DNA from: Brevibacillus invocatus
Lineage (GTDB): Bacteria; Bacillota; Bacilli; Brevibacillales; Brevibacillaceae
DNA: 64,000 nt
Assembly: GCF_003710915.1 (NCBI RefSeq)
Contig: NZ_RHHR01000001.1
Coordinates: 1-64,000 of the forward strand
Direction: 5' to 3'
Part shown: one piece after another, positions 33,090 to 42,309 of the stretch
Layout: each line of letters starts with the position of its first letter
Position numbering within the stretch: position 1 is the first letter of the stretch
The notes under the pieces: generated by a model
Databases searched by the model: none
The model's input: the letters and a program-made list of their open reading frames with translations, nothing else
Told to the model about the DNA's origin: nothing
Program-made: the position numbers and the translations under genes

Positions 33090-34751
33090 TTACGCGTTCT
33101 CAACATGATCCTTGCTCGGAGGCAGCAAGCGAAGTCGGGTGAGCAAGGAAGCAATACGCTTTCCTTTTGGCAAAAAGTGAATATCGTTCTTGGTCAAGCC
33201 ACCTGTCTTCAGCAGCGCCAGCAGATAGAAGATCGCCCCTGAACCCACTGCCAAAAGACCAACCAAGGTATGCAAGAGACGCTCCGACTGGATGACTCCG
33301 CCGAAGAGAACAAGTCCCGCCCACTCGACAGCCAGTACAACAACCGCCATGATCAACACAGAGATCGTAGGCTTAAGTGCTGTTTGACGCAATCCAATTC
33401 GTGCACCCGTATATTTTTTGACTCCGAGGACATTGAGGCCCATCGCCACCAAATAGGCCAACACCGTAGACACCGCTGCCCCTGTAATCCCCCAAAAAGG
33501 AACCAACAAGAGATTGAACACGAGCTTTACAATAACCCCTATCGTCAGGTTGCGAGCAGGGCGCATAACTCTCCCCAGTCCTTGCAAGATCCCAGCGCTC
33601 GCGATACTCAGCGTAGCGAACAGAATCGTAAAGGATTGAACGGCGATCGCTTCTGTCCCGTTGCTGTCTCCATACAGCATCACATTGATCGGCTCAGCCA
33701 AAAGCGCGAGTCCGAAGGAAGCTGGCAGACCCAACAAAAAAGTAAGGCGAATCGCAATCTCGGAACGGGTGGCAATCAATTGCTTTTGACGCTGGGCAGC
33801 TGCCTCACTGATCGCTGGAACCAAAGCAAGCGAGAGTGAAGTTGCAAAAAACGTCCCAAATTGGATCAAAGGCTGACTGCGGTCAAAAGCTCCTTTTAAC
33901 AGCTTGGCCGCATGCTCTTCCAGCCCGCTCCATTGCAGCATGTTGATGACTGTAATAGAGTCGACCAACGGTATAAGCGGGAGCACCAGAGCTCCAATAC
34001 AGATCGGCAGCGCGTATTTCAACAAGCTATTCAGGATTTGCCGATTGCTCCAGTTGCTGATGCTGGCAGATTGCTCCACCTCAGCTACCTGTGCTTCCCC
34101 TTTTTGCTTGTCCCGTCTCCAATACCACAACAAGACCAGTGCAGCCGCCACGCCGCCAGGAAATGCTGCAAATACTGCTCCCGTACCGGCCATATAGGCA
34201 TCTTCATAGATGTACATCGCCACATAGGCGGCAATCAGGATGAAAATCACGCGGACAAACTGTTCGATGACCTGTGAGACACCTGTCGGCATCATGTTCT
34301 GGTGACCCTGGAAATAGCCGCGCAGAATCGCTACCATCGGAAGTAACGGCAGTGATAAGGCAACTGCGCGCAATGGGGTGGTCAGATGATCGTCACCCAT
34401 GAATCCCGCAATCAAAGGCGCTCCCCCATATAAGACGAGGAAAAAAAAGAACCCGAGAATGAGCAAGGCGATGCTGGCTACACGAAATGATTTTCGTGCT
34501 CCTCCTACATCCCCAATAGCCATGCGCTCTGAGACGATCTTGGAAATCGCGATGGGAAAACCAGCCGTAGCCAAGATCAGCAGTGTGGTATACAACGGGT
34601 ATACTTGCATATATACGTACAATCCGATGTCACCGGCGATGTTTTGATAAGGAATACGATATACCGCTCCCAAAAGTTTGGAGACAAGACCGGCTACCCC
34701 GAGAATCGCGGCGCCTTTCACAAACAGTAAAGATGTCTTTTCTTGAGCCAT
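33090..34751 (-). CDS. yabM: polysaccharide biosynthesis / lipid flippase-like membrane protein (YabM, SpoVB family)
   Basis: This 553-residue MOP-superfamily protein has about 14 membrane segments and starts MAQEKTSLLFVKGAAILGVAG, like YabM and SpoVB. Motifs include LLGAVYRIPYQNIAG and QPLIQFGTFFATSLSLALVPAISEA. SpoVB-like proteins are linked to peptidoglycan precursor or polysaccharide flipping. ATG 34751 is preferred as homologues start there; a GGAG site is about 13 nt away, so initiation may be weak. It lies between spoVT and yabN as in B. subtilis. Confidence 0.9.
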   Translation of the reverse strand: MAQEKTSLLFVKGAAILGVAGLVSKLLGAVYRIPYQNIAGDIGLYVYMQVYPLYTTLLILATAGFPIAISKIVSERMAIGDVGGARKSFRVASIALLILGFFFFLVLYGGAPLIAGFMGDDHLTTPLRAVALSLPLLPMVAILRGYFQGHQNMMPTGVSQVIEQFVRVIFILIAAYVAMYIYEDAYMAGTGAVFAAFPGGVAAALVLLWYWRRDKQKGEAQVAEVEQSASISNWSNRQILNSLLKYALPICIGALVLPLIPLVDSITVINMLQWSGLEEHAAKLLKGAFDRSQPLIQFGTFFATSLSLALVPAISEAAAQRQKQLIATRSEIAIRLTFLLGLPASFGLALLAEPINVMLYGDSNGTEAIAVQSFTILFATLSIASAGILQGLGRVMRPARNLTIGVIVKLVFNLLLVPFWGITGAAVSTVLAYLVAMGLNVLGVKKYTGARIGLRQTALKPTISVLIMAVVVLAVEWAGLVLFGGVIQSERLLHTLVGLLAVGSGAIFYLLALLKTGGLTKNDIHFLPKGKRIASLLTRLRLLPPSKDHVENA

Positions 34752-34923
34752 ATACGTGAACGTTCTCCTCTCCAAGCTGAAACTTCGTACATTATACCAC
34801 AGGCATTTGCGTATTAGAAAAACTGGACATGCTCCCCTATTCGACTGGTTGATCCATTCCAGCGGTGCGAGAATCATTGTCGAGCACGTACGAAAACCAT
34901 TAAACTAACTTTTTTACACGTAC

Positions 34924-34958
34924 AAAAAAGCAGCCCCATGATGTGGTGGCTGCTTTTT
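34924..34958. terminator. terminator after spoVT
   Basis: AAAAAGCAGCC pairs with GGCTGCTTTTT. It serves the minus-strand spoVT transcript and ends about 20 bp beyond its stop codon. Confidence 0.85.
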
Positions 34959-34978
34959 CGAACACCTTCCTGCTCTCG

Positions 34979-35521
34979 CTATTGCTCCATCTGTTTTGCC
35001 AAGAATCCTGCAGCTGTCTCAGACATCTTCATTTCCAAATCGCTCATCTTGGTCGATTCGTTTTTGTTGAGCAAGATTACCGAACCAATCGGGTCACCGC
35101 CTGCGACAATCGGTGCGACAACGAACGAACCATAGGTCTCATTCACATCGCGACAAATTTCGTACGTTCCCGAATTTTTCTCCAACCGCGTTTTGCGCTC
35201 TTCAAGACATTTCTCTACGATACTGCCAATCGCTTTTTCCAAGTATTCCTTTTTGGACGCTCCAGCTACGGCGATTACGCTGTCTCGGTCTGATATCAAC
35301 ACAGTATGGTTCAAGCTCTCATACAGAGAGTCAGCGTATTCTTTTGCAAAATCACCAAGTTCTCCAATGGGCGAATACTTCTTGAGAATAACTTCTCCGT
35401 CACGGTCTACGAAAATCTCAAGCGGATCGCCCTCACGAATGCGAAGTGTACGGCGAATCTCCTTGGGAATCACGACCCTACCGAGGTCGTCAATTCGACG
35501 AACGATACCAGTTGCTTTCAT
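34979..35521 (-). CDS. spoVT: stage V sporulation protein T, forespore transcription regulator
   Basis: SpoVT is an AbrB-fold DNA-binding protein that tunes sigma G-dependent genes in the forespore. The 180 residues have the swapped-hairpin DNA-binding domain (MKATGIVRRIDDLGRVVIPK, about 1-50) and a C-terminal GAF-like domain (about 56-180). Length and order match B. subtilis exactly. It is monocistronic, between prsA and yabM. Confidence 0.98.
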   Translation of the reverse strand: MKATGIVRRIDDLGRVVIPKEIRRTLRIREGDPLEIFVDRDGEVILKKYSPIGELGDFAKEYADSLYESLNHTVLISDRDSVIAVAGASKKEYLEKAIGSIVEKCLEERKTRLEKNSGTYEICRDVNETYGSFVVAPIVAGGDPIGSVILLNKNESTKMSDLEMKMSETAAGFLAKQMEQ

Positions 35522-35722
35522 GTCTTGTTGCCTCGCTTTCCCTAAAGAAGTTGGGTAGTGAATAGGTGCTTGGTGGTTGGATACCTGTATTTTTTCCTGA
35601 AATTCTAATTTTACCTATGCGTATTGGCAGCAACTTTTTCCAACTCGTCTTGATTACTCTCCCCCGGGCGGTAGCGAGTGATTATAGTATTTGTTCCTGT
35701 TTCAAGAATATGCGAGAAAACG

Positions 35723-35756
35723 AAAAAACAGGGAGTGCTCCCACCCCCTGTTTTTT
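35723..35756. terminator. terminator downstream of the PrsA-like gene
   Basis: AAAAAACAGGG pairs with CCCTGTTTTTT around the short loop AGTGCTCCCACC. It lies just after the stop codon at 35762 on the minus strand. Confidence 0.9.
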
Positions 35757-35761
35757 CATCC

Positions 35762-36850
35762 TTATTTCGTCGCCGGTTGCTTCGGCTCCGGAATATTGTA
35801 ATTGCTGATCAGCTTGTCCAGATCATTCTTGCTGAAGGCATCGTAAGCCTTCTCCAAAGCTTGCGCACGAAGCTGCTCTTTCATCTCATCAAAAGTCTTC
35901 TCTGTGCGCTTTTCCACTTTTACGATGTGGTAGCCGTAATCGGTTTTGACAGGCGGCCCCACTTCGCCAACTGGTTGGGTCAGCGCAGCTTCTTTAAATT
36001 CAGGAACCCATTGCGTCACTACAGTATCCTCATACAGACCGCCCGTTTCCTTGCTGCCTGGGTCGTCTGTAAATTCAGTTGCCAGCTTGGCGAAGTCTTC
36101 ACCCTTTTTCAGGCGAGCTTCCAGATCCTGAGCCAGTTTCAGCGCTTCCTCTTGTGGGCGCTGTTCTGTAGAAATCAGGATGTGGCGAACAGATGCCACA
36201 GTCCGGTTAGCCTTATCCAGTGCATCGAATTCTTTCTTGAGATCTTCATCGCCAATTTCCTTCTTCAGGACATTGATTGAATCGTTGATGATCGCCATTT
36301 GACCTACGATCATCTCCTTGGATACAGCTTGCCCTTCCAGGAACTTCTCAAACTTGGCTTCGTCCTTGCCAAAGAATCCAAGATACTGCCCTTTTATTTT
36401 CTCGAAGGTTTGCTCTGCCATGTCCTTCGATTCCTTTTTGATCGCTTCGTCCGCACGCCCAGACAAAATTTTCGTAGCCGTGTACTCACGTGCAAAGGCT
36501 TTGAGCGCATCCTTGTCGGCGATCTCGATCATGCTTCCCTGCTGTGGATTCATGAAGTTGATGGCACGCAGGAACTCTTCAAACTCTTTTCCTGTCAATT
36601 TACCGCCTTGATATTCCACAATCGTCGCATCGGCTGCTACGGTAAACGGCATGTCAAGCTTTGGAAATTGAGCCAAAGGATCGTTGGGATCAGCTGCAGG
36701 TGTCTGCTCCCCATTTTGTCCAGCCTCGGTCTGATTGGACGGTGTTTGTCCGTTAGACTGCTCGTTTTCTTTGGCATTGCCGCATCCGGCCAGCAATGCC
36801 ATTGCTAATGTAACAGAAGATAAAATCGCTAAAGAACGTTTCATTTTCAT
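35762..36850 (-). CDS. PrsA-like foldase, peptidyl-prolyl isomerase lipoprotein
   Basis: This 362-residue protein has a lipoprotein signal (lipobox LLAGC near residue 22) and a Gln/Asn/Thr-rich linker. An N-terminal chaperone domain of SurA type precedes a parvulin domain (about 220-315) with VRHILISTEQRPQEEALK, FAKLATEFTDDPGSKETGG and DYGYHIVKVE. It acts outside the membrane to fold exported proteins. B. subtilis has no prsA at this locus; a PpiC-type gene after mfd is seen in other Bacillales. Confidence 0.92.
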   Translation of the reverse strand: MKMKRSLAILSSVTLAMALLAGCGNAKENEQSNGQTPSNQTEAGQNGEQTPAADPNDPLAQFPKLDMPFTVAADATIVEYQGGKLTGKEFEEFLRAINFMNPQQGSMIEIADKDALKAFAREYTATKILSGRADEAIKKESKDMAEQTFEKIKGQYLGFFGKDEAKFEKFLEGQAVSKEMIVGQMAIINDSINVLKKEIGDEDLKKEFDALDKANRTVASVRHILISTEQRPQEEALKLAQDLEARLKKGEDFAKLATEFTDDPGSKETGGLYEDTVVTQWVPEFKEAALTQPVGEVGPPVKTDYGYHIVKVEKRTEKTFDEMKEQLRAQALEKAYDAFSKNDLDKLISNYNIPEPKQPATK

Positions 36851-36889
36851 ATGTGGATCTCCCTTTCTGGGAAGCCCGCAGTCACCACA

Positions 36890-39800
36890 TCAGGAGACTG
36901 GGCTTTCCTTACCCGTGTCTTTGCGCACCTGGTGAAATTGCCGCAACAGTTTTTCAACCAACTGAACGCCCTCATCTTCTTGCAACCCTTTTACTTTAAC
37001 AGTAATGACGATCTGTTGTCCACCTGAGAGACCAACCCTTCTGCCCCAGCCACTGGTGAGCGCAAACAAGGCTCCTCCATCGATGTTCTCGTTCTGACTG
37101 GTATGCAGGTACAGCTTGATCTCGTCCGGATTTTTTTGACTGATTTCGGTGATGTGGTGCTTCAGGGCATAGACACGCAATCGGGATATCGTCAGCAAGT
37201 TCTCCACAGGCTTTTGGACGGGGCCAAAACGATCCAGCAATTCTTCGGCCAGATCATCGACATCCTCCAAAGTAGAAACGGCAACGAATTTTTTGTACAT
37301 CTCGATTTTTTGTCGACTGTCGGTAATGTAGAGCGAAGGAATATAGGCATCCAGCTGCAGGTTGATCTCGACTGGCGTCACAAGCTCCTGCCTTGGTTCA
37401 CCTTTCAGCTCGTCAATCGCTTCCTTCAGCATCTGGCTATACAGATCAAAACCGACAGAGTTAATAAAGCCGTGCTGTTCCGCTCCCAACAAATTACCGG
37501 CTCCGCGGATGGACAAGTCGCGCATGGCGATCTTGAATCCGGAACCAAGCTCTGTAAATTCCTTGATCGCTTGCAGACGCTTCTCTGCTACTTCTGTCAG
37601 TACCTTGTCACGCTGATACGTAAAATAGGCATACGCGATCCGATTGGAGCGACCTACCCGTCCACGCAGCTGATAAAGCTGGGACAAGCCCATTTTATCA
37701 GCATTGTAGATAATCAAGGTATTGACGTTGGGAATGTCCACCCCGGTCTCGATAATCGTCGTGCTGACCAGGACGTCGTAATTCCCTTCCAGGAAATCGA
37801 GAATCACCGCTTCCAGCTCACTCTCGTTCATCTGACCGTGCGCGACGGCAATTCGTGCATCTGGAACCAGCATCGAAATCTGCTCTGCCATCTGCTCGAT
37901 CCCTTGCACCTGGTTGTAAAGGAAAAATACCTGACCGTCTCGTGCCATTTCTCTTTCGATGGCCTCACGCACCAGCGCCGGGCTGTAATCCATGACATAG
38001 GTTTGGACAGGAAAACGATTTTCCGGCGGGGTCTCAATAACAGAAAGGTCCCGCACCCCAAGCATCGACATGTGCAAGGTCCTTGGAATCGGTGTAGCCG
38101 TCAACGTCATGACGTCTACATTGGTTTTCATTTGTTTCAGCTTTTCCTTGTGGCTGACGCCAAAACGCTGCTCCTCGTCCACTATCAGCAGTCCCAGATC
38201 GCGGAACGTCAAATCTTTGGAGAGCAATCGATGTGTCCCGATTACGACGTCTACGGTGCCTTCCTTCAAGCCCTTCAAGCTTGCATTTTGCTCCTTGCGT
38301 GAACGAAAGCGACTCAGCACCTCGACGCGAATCGGATAGTCGGCGAAGCGCTCCCGGAACGTCTCGTAATGCTGCTGAGCCAGGATCGTCGTCGGTACAA
38401 GCACCGCTACCTGCTTTCCATCCATCACGGCCTTGAAAGCAGCGCGAATCGCAACCTCCGTCTTTCCATAACCAACGTCCCCACATACGAGACGATCCAT
38501 CGGTCTTCTTCGTTCCATGTCTGCCTTGACTTCACTGATCGCTTTGAGTTGGTCGACGGTCTCCTGATAAGGGAACATCGCTTCAAATTCACGCTGCTCC
38601 AAGGTATCCGCAGAAAAGGAATGACCGACTGCCGATTCGCGGGAAGCGTACAGCTTGATCAAATCCTCGGCAATATCCTTGACCGAAGACTGCACCTTGT
38701 TCTTGACGCGCTTCCATTCATTTCCACCCAGACTGTATATTTTCGGTTGTGCTTCCTCGCTCGCCACGTACTTTTGCACATGGTCGATCTGGTCGATCGG
38801 CACAAACAGGCTGTCTCCAGCCGCGTATTGAATATGCAAGTAATCTTTATGAATTCCGAGTATTTCCTTGGTTTCGATCCCCAGATACTTCCCGATCCCG
38901 TGATTCACGTGAACGACGTAATCACCCGGCTTTAGCTCCAGGTAGTTTTTGATGCGTTCTGCGTTGCTCATCGTCGACTGCACTTTGCGCGCTTTGCGCT
39001 GCTTGGCTGTAAAGACTTCACCCTCGGTTATGACGACAAGCTTGTTGAGCGGCAGTTCAAATCCAGACTGCAGGTTGCCCAGAATAATGGTCGGACGTCC
39101 AGGTGGTACCGTTTCCACAGAATCCAGCAGCAAATCCGCTTCCATCTCATAGTCGTGCAAAACGCGCTCCAGACGCTTCGCTCGCTCCTGGTCGGCAGCG
39201 ACAAAAATGATCTGATCCTGGGACTTTTTCCAGCGAGCCAGCTCTGTTTTGAGCACATTCATTTGCCCATGGAAATTTTGCATGCTGCGACAGGTCAGAT
39301 TGACGATATTTTGCGGCTGTGTCTTAGGAGACTGCCTCAAGAACAACGACAAGTAAATCATCTGTCGTTTCTTTGCAGAAAGAAGCTCATCATACGTGCG
39401 AGACAGCGTCAGGTTGGACATGTACTCGCCTTGGATGATACGCCCGGTCAGCCATTCGCCTTCTTCTTTTTGCAATTGTGCCGCAGTATCCATCACGCGG
39501 GAAGGCTCATCCATGATCAAAATAGTGTCCGACGGCATGAAAGACAGCAGCGTGTCCTGCGTAGGGTAGATCACGGAGATGTAGGCGTACAGATTGGCAA
39601 AGCGCTGCCCTTGTGCCATGCGTTCTACGTCAGAACCAATCCGCTCTACGACTTTTTCCTTGGCAGCCCCGTCCTTGAGCTTGGCTACCGTCTCTCCGAG
39701 CTTTTGCTCCAATCGGACAGCGGCTTCCTGCAAGAGCGGTGTAGAGACGATCATTTCCTTCGCTGGGCCAAGCAAATATTTCTGAACAGAGGTCAAAGAG

Positions 39801-40438
39801 CGCTGAGACCCCATGTCAAAGGTACGAATAGAATCGATCTCCACGTCAAACAATTCAATCCTTACCGGCCACTCGGAATCGATCGGATACAAGTCGATGA
39901 TTCCTCCGCGAACGCTGAGCTCGCCCTTTCGCTCCACCATATCCACCCGCTCATAACCGAGCTCGATGCACTTGAGCAGGAACGAATCAATGTCCAATTC
40001 CTCTCCGACGTTTAGCTCGATCTGGGCATTTTTCCATATGTATGGAGGAACGACCAAGCGGCGCAAACCAGCAAATGGCGCAACCAAAAAACCCGTAAAG
40101 CCCTGGGCCAGACGGTTGAACACATGGATGCGCTGCTCCAGCATTTCCGGACTGGCGACAGCAAGCTCTGAGCCGATCAGCTCGTTGCCCGGATACAGCA
40201 GCACTTGATCGGCTGGTACCAGCTCAATCAAATCCTCGTATACTTTTTGTGCTTGATACATGTTATGGGTGACGACGCAAACCGGACGATTCGTCATCTC
40301 CTTCAATGCGGCCATGAGCGTCTGCCTAGCCGAGCCAGCCAGCCCTGAAACAAGCTGTTCATTCAAGCCTTGTTCCAGACCCGCCACAATCGTCCCGACA
40401 TTGACGTCCTGTTTCATCGGGTTAATGATGACTTGCAT
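36890..40438 (-). CDS. mfd: transcription-repair coupling factor
   Basis: Mfd removes RNA polymerase stalled at DNA lesions and recruits UvrA. The 1182 residues contain the UvrB-like module (about 20-340), the polymerase-interacting domain (about 490-560; GDYVVHVNHGIGKYLGIE), the translocase with Walker A GDVGYGKTEVAIRAA, DEEQRFGV box and LTATPIPRTLHMSM, and the C-terminal TRCF domain. An inverted repeat without a T tract lies near its stop codon. Position after fin is as in B. subtilis. Confidence 0.98.
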   Translation of the reverse strand: MQVIINPMKQDVNVGTIVAGLEQGLNEQLVSGLAGSARQTLMAALKEMTNRPVCVVTHNMYQAQKVYEDLIELVPADQVLLYPGNELIGSELAVASPEMLEQRIHVFNRLAQGFTGFLVAPFAGLRRLVVPPYIWKNAQIELNVGEELDIDSFLLKCIELGYERVDMVERKGELSVRGGIIDLYPIDSEWPVRIELFDVEIDSIRTFDMGSQRSLTSVQKYLLGPAKEMIVSTPLLQEAAVRLEQKLGETVAKLKDGAAKEKVVERIGSDVERMAQGQRFANLYAYISVIYPTQDTLLSFMPSDTILIMDEPSRVMDTAAQLQKEEGEWLTGRIIQGEYMSNLTLSRTYDELLSAKKRQMIYLSLFLRQSPKTQPQNIVNLTCRSMQNFHGQMNVLKTELARWKKSQDQIIFVAADQERAKRLERVLHDYEMEADLLLDSVETVPPGRPTIILGNLQSGFELPLNKLVVITEGEVFTAKQRKARKVQSTMSNAERIKNYLELKPGDYVVHVNHGIGKYLGIETKEILGIHKDYLHIQYAAGDSLFVPIDQIDHVQKYVASEEAQPKIYSLGGNEWKRVKNKVQSSVKDIAEDLIKLYASRESAVGHSFSADTLEQREFEAMFPYQETVDQLKAISEVKADMERRRPMDRLVCGDVGYGKTEVAIRAAFKAVMDGKQVAVLVPTTILAQQHYETFRERFADYPIRVEVLSRFRSRKEQNASLKGLKEGTVDVVIGTHRLLSKDLTFRDLGLLIVDEEQRFGVSHKEKLKQMKTNVDVMTLTATPIPRTLHMSMLGVRDLSVIETPPENRFPVQTYVMDYSPALVREAIEREMARDGQVFFLYNQVQGIEQMAEQISMLVPDARIAVAHGQMNESELEAVILDFLEGNYDVLVSTTIIETGVDIPNVNTLIIYNADKMGLSQLYQLRGRVGRSNRIAYAYFTYQRDKVLTEVAEKRLQAIKEFTELGSGFKIAMRDLSIRGAGNLLGAEQHGFINSVGFDLYSQMLKEAIDELKGEPRQELVTPVEINLQLDAYIPSLYITDSRQKIEMYKKFVAVSTLEDVDDLAEELLDRFGPVQKPVENLLTISRLRVYALKHHITEISQKNPDEIKLYLHTSQNENIDGGALFALTSGWGRRVGLSGGQQIVITVKVKGLQEDEGVQLVEKLLRQFHQVRKDTGKESPVS

Positions 40439-40534
40439 TCACTAATCCCCTCTCTAGTTCTACTGTCGTACGGCGTATTCATTCCTCTAAACCATCACAA
40501 GAGATGGGGCTTTGGATCAACCATGCGAAAAGAA

Positions 40535-40565
40535 GCCTTAGCTCCCCAAGCTAAGGCCTTCATGG
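40535..40565 (-). terminator. hairpin between fin and mfd
   Basis: GCCTTAGCT and AGCTAAGGC form a perfect 9-bp stem with a short loop between the fin stop and the mfd start. The T tract on the minus strand is interrupted (TTCTTTTC), so termination may be partial. Confidence 0.55.
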
Positions 40566-40601
40566 CAAGCCTTCTTCCTATCCCTGTACATCCGCCTCAG
40601 G

Positions 40602-40832
40602 TTATTGCAGCGGATTTCCGACGAGTGAAAGCTCCGGGTTCCAATTCAGTGCTTCACGGCAGTAGTCGCATGTAATGCGGACCACCGTATCTCCACTTTG
40701 TTCTCTCGATATTATAAGAGCCCGTTCTTCTTCGGTCAAGGAATCAAACCCGAGCTGATTTTCCGTTACCTGTGATTCATCAAATTCGGCAATTTTCATA
40801 CCGCAACAACGACACGTGTAGCGTATGCTCAT
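40602..40832 (-). CDS. fin: anti-sigma-F factor Fin (YabK)
   Basis: Fin is a small zinc protein that helps switch the forespore from sigma F to sigma G by blocking sigma F. The 76 residues show two Cys pairs: RYTCRCCGMKIAEF and CDYCREALNWNPEL. The start is ATG 40832 (MSIRYTC) with GGGGGTGG upstream. It sits between pth and mfd as in B. subtilis. Confidence 0.93.
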   Translation of the reverse strand: MSIRYTCRCCGMKIAEFDESQVTENQLGFDSLTEEERALIISREQSGDTVVRITCDYCREALNWNPELSLVGNPLQ

Positions 40833-40861
40833 GTATATGCCACCCCCACACCATTTATCGA

Positions 40862-40891
40862 TAGTATGGTCGTGAGAGTGGAAAATCATAC
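40862..40891 (-). promoter_or_regulatory. candidate sigma G/sigma F promoter of fin
   Basis: On the minus strand GTATG (40887-40891) and CATACTA (40862-40868) are 18 bp apart, fitting the sigma G consensus, which overlaps that of sigma F. It lies between the pth stop and the fin start, matching forespore expression of fin. Confidence 0.55.
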
Positions 40892-40904
40892 TAGAGGGCA
40901 CACG

Positions 40905-41471
40905 CTACTTCAAACTATTGTAATGGTTCATCACCTTGAGAAAGGGCTCTTTGACCCACATCGCAGCTGCTTCGGCAGCCAGGCTGACCGCCTCGTCAAT
41001 CGCTTTTCGCTCGGCAGCAGGGAAGGTTTGCAGCACATAATCACTCACGCTTCTACCTGGCTCCGGTCGTCCAATTCCTACCTTGATGCGTTTGAACTCT
41101 TGTGTGCCCAGATGCTGAATCATCGATTTGATTCCGTTGTGACCGCCTGCACTGCCCTTTTCCCGCAGGCGCAGCTGTCCAGTAGGCAAATCCAGGTCGT
41201 CAAAAATAACCACCAGTTCATCTGGAATCAGCTTATAAAAATGGAGGATCTCTGCGACCGATTCACCCGAGAGGTTCATATAGGTCTGCGGTTTGACAAG
41301 CAGTACCTTTTCTCCCTCCAGTCGGCCTTCTCCCACAAGCGCACGAAACTTGTTCTGCGTAACGGGAATACCCCACTTCTCGCTAATTGTATCTATGGTC
41401 ATAAAACCAGCATTATGTCTCGTTTCCTCATATTTTTTCCCTGGGTTACCCAGTCCGATGATTACTTTCAC
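40905..41471 (-). CDS. pth: peptidyl-tRNA hydrolase (SpoVC)
   Basis: Pth releases peptides from prematurely dropped peptidyl-tRNAs. The 188 residues carry GLGNPGKKYEETRHNAGF with the catalytic His, KPQTYMNLSGESV, VIFDDLDLPTGQLRLR and GSAGGHNGIKSMI. In B. subtilis the same gene is spoVC. It lies downstream of ctc. Confidence 0.98.
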   Translation of the reverse strand: MKVIIGLGNPGKKYEETRHNAGFMTIDTISEKWGIPVTQNKFRALVGEGRLEGEKVLLVKPQTYMNLSGESVAEILHFYKLIPDELVVIFDDLDLPTGQLRLREKGSAGGHNGIKSMIQHLGTQEFKRIKVGIGRPEPGRSVSDYVLQTFPAAERKAIDEAVSLAAEAAAMWVKEPFLKVMNHYNSLK

Positions 41472-41560
41472 GCCGTTTCCCTCCTACTCTTTCCCCATTG
41501 TACCGGAAAAAGCCCGATTATCAAGCCTCGGACAAAGCGGTTCCTGGCAAAAGAGAAGCA

Positions 41561-41589
41561 AAAAACCCCCGGTGGCGAGACCGGGGTGC
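41561..41589 (-). terminator. terminator after ctc
   Basis: On the minus strand ACCCCGGT pairs with ACCGGGGGT and is followed by TTTTT. It separates ctc from pth. Confidence 0.85.
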
Positions 41590-41594
41590 TTCAC

Positions 41595-42215
41595 CTACAC
41601 TTTTTTCGCTTCTTCTGTCGTTCCAGCCTTCTCGGCTACAGCCTCTGCTTCATCCTGCGCTTCGAGCGACTCTTCCGATGCCGCTTTTACTGGCAGAATG
41701 CTGATCAGCACTTCCGTACCATCCAGCCCTACTTCTACTCCAGCCGGTATTTCCAGATCCTGAACGAGGATGACGTCTCCAATGTTGAGCCCATCGACAT
41801 CGACTGTAAAGGACGCTGGGATATTGCCAGGCAGACAGCTCACCTCCACACTGTGACGAACCAGCGTGGCCACACCTAGCTCAGGATCACCCGTCATCAG
41901 AACAGGAACCGTCGTGTCGATTTTTTCATTCATGCTGATTCGTTTAAAATCAGCATGCAAAATATTCCCAAACAAGGGATGGCGTTGCAACTCGTACACC
42001 ATCACATCTTGTGTCTGACCAGCTACTTCCAAACGGAACGGTTTGTTGGTCGCCTGATTGCGCAATGCCGCATCCAGCTCCCGGCCTTTTATCTGGATCG
42101 TCTGATTGTTGAAATTTGTGCCGTATACTACAGCAGGTACCCAGCCGTTGCGCCGAAGCTGTCTGACATAGTTGCCTGATTCTTTGGCACGCACTTGAGC
42201 CTGTATCGCTTCCAC
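41595..42215 (-). CDS. ctc: ribosomal protein bL25 / general stress protein Ctc
   Basis: This 206-residue protein is the long (TL5/Ctc) form of bL25 that binds 5S rRNA. The N-terminal L25 domain (about 1-95) includes VRQLRRNGWVPAVVYG, and the C-terminal beta domain follows, with an Ala/Glu-rich acidic tail. It lies between prs and pth as in B. subtilis. A 7-bp perfect inverted repeat precedes the ribosome binding site. Confidence 0.95.
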   Translation of the reverse strand: MEAIQAQVRAKESGNYVRQLRRNGWVPAVVYGTNFNNQTIQIKGRELDAALRNQATNKPFRLEVAGQTQDVMVYELQRHPLFGNILHADFKRISMNEKIDTTVPVLMTGDPELGVATLVRHSVEVSCLPGNIPASFTVDVDGLNIGDVILVQDLEIPAGVEVGLDGTEVLISILPVKAASEESLEAQDEAEAVAEKAGTTEEAKKV

Positions 42216-42234
42216 AAAAAAACCTCCTTAAGGC

Positions 42235-42260
42235 AGCTAGTAAAAGTTTCCTCACTAGCT
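42235..42260 (-). promoter_or_regulatory. inverted repeat in the ctc leader
   Basis: AGCTAGT and ACTAGCT form a perfect 7-bp inverted repeat with a 12-nt loop, immediately upstream of the ctc ribosome binding site. It could be an RNA hairpin or operator. Confidence 0.4.
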
Positions 42261-42309
42261 TGTCCATTGGAGGTAATTTCATTCCCCAAGCAAAGGGGGC
42301 ATGTCGTTT

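Noticed and set aside
32171-33142. Plus-strand open frame of 323 codons
   Set aside because: It is antisense to yabN and the end of yabM; composition is not protein-like.
37103-38302. Plus-strand open frame of 399 codons
   Set aside because: It lies entirely antisense to mfd and has no family resemblance.
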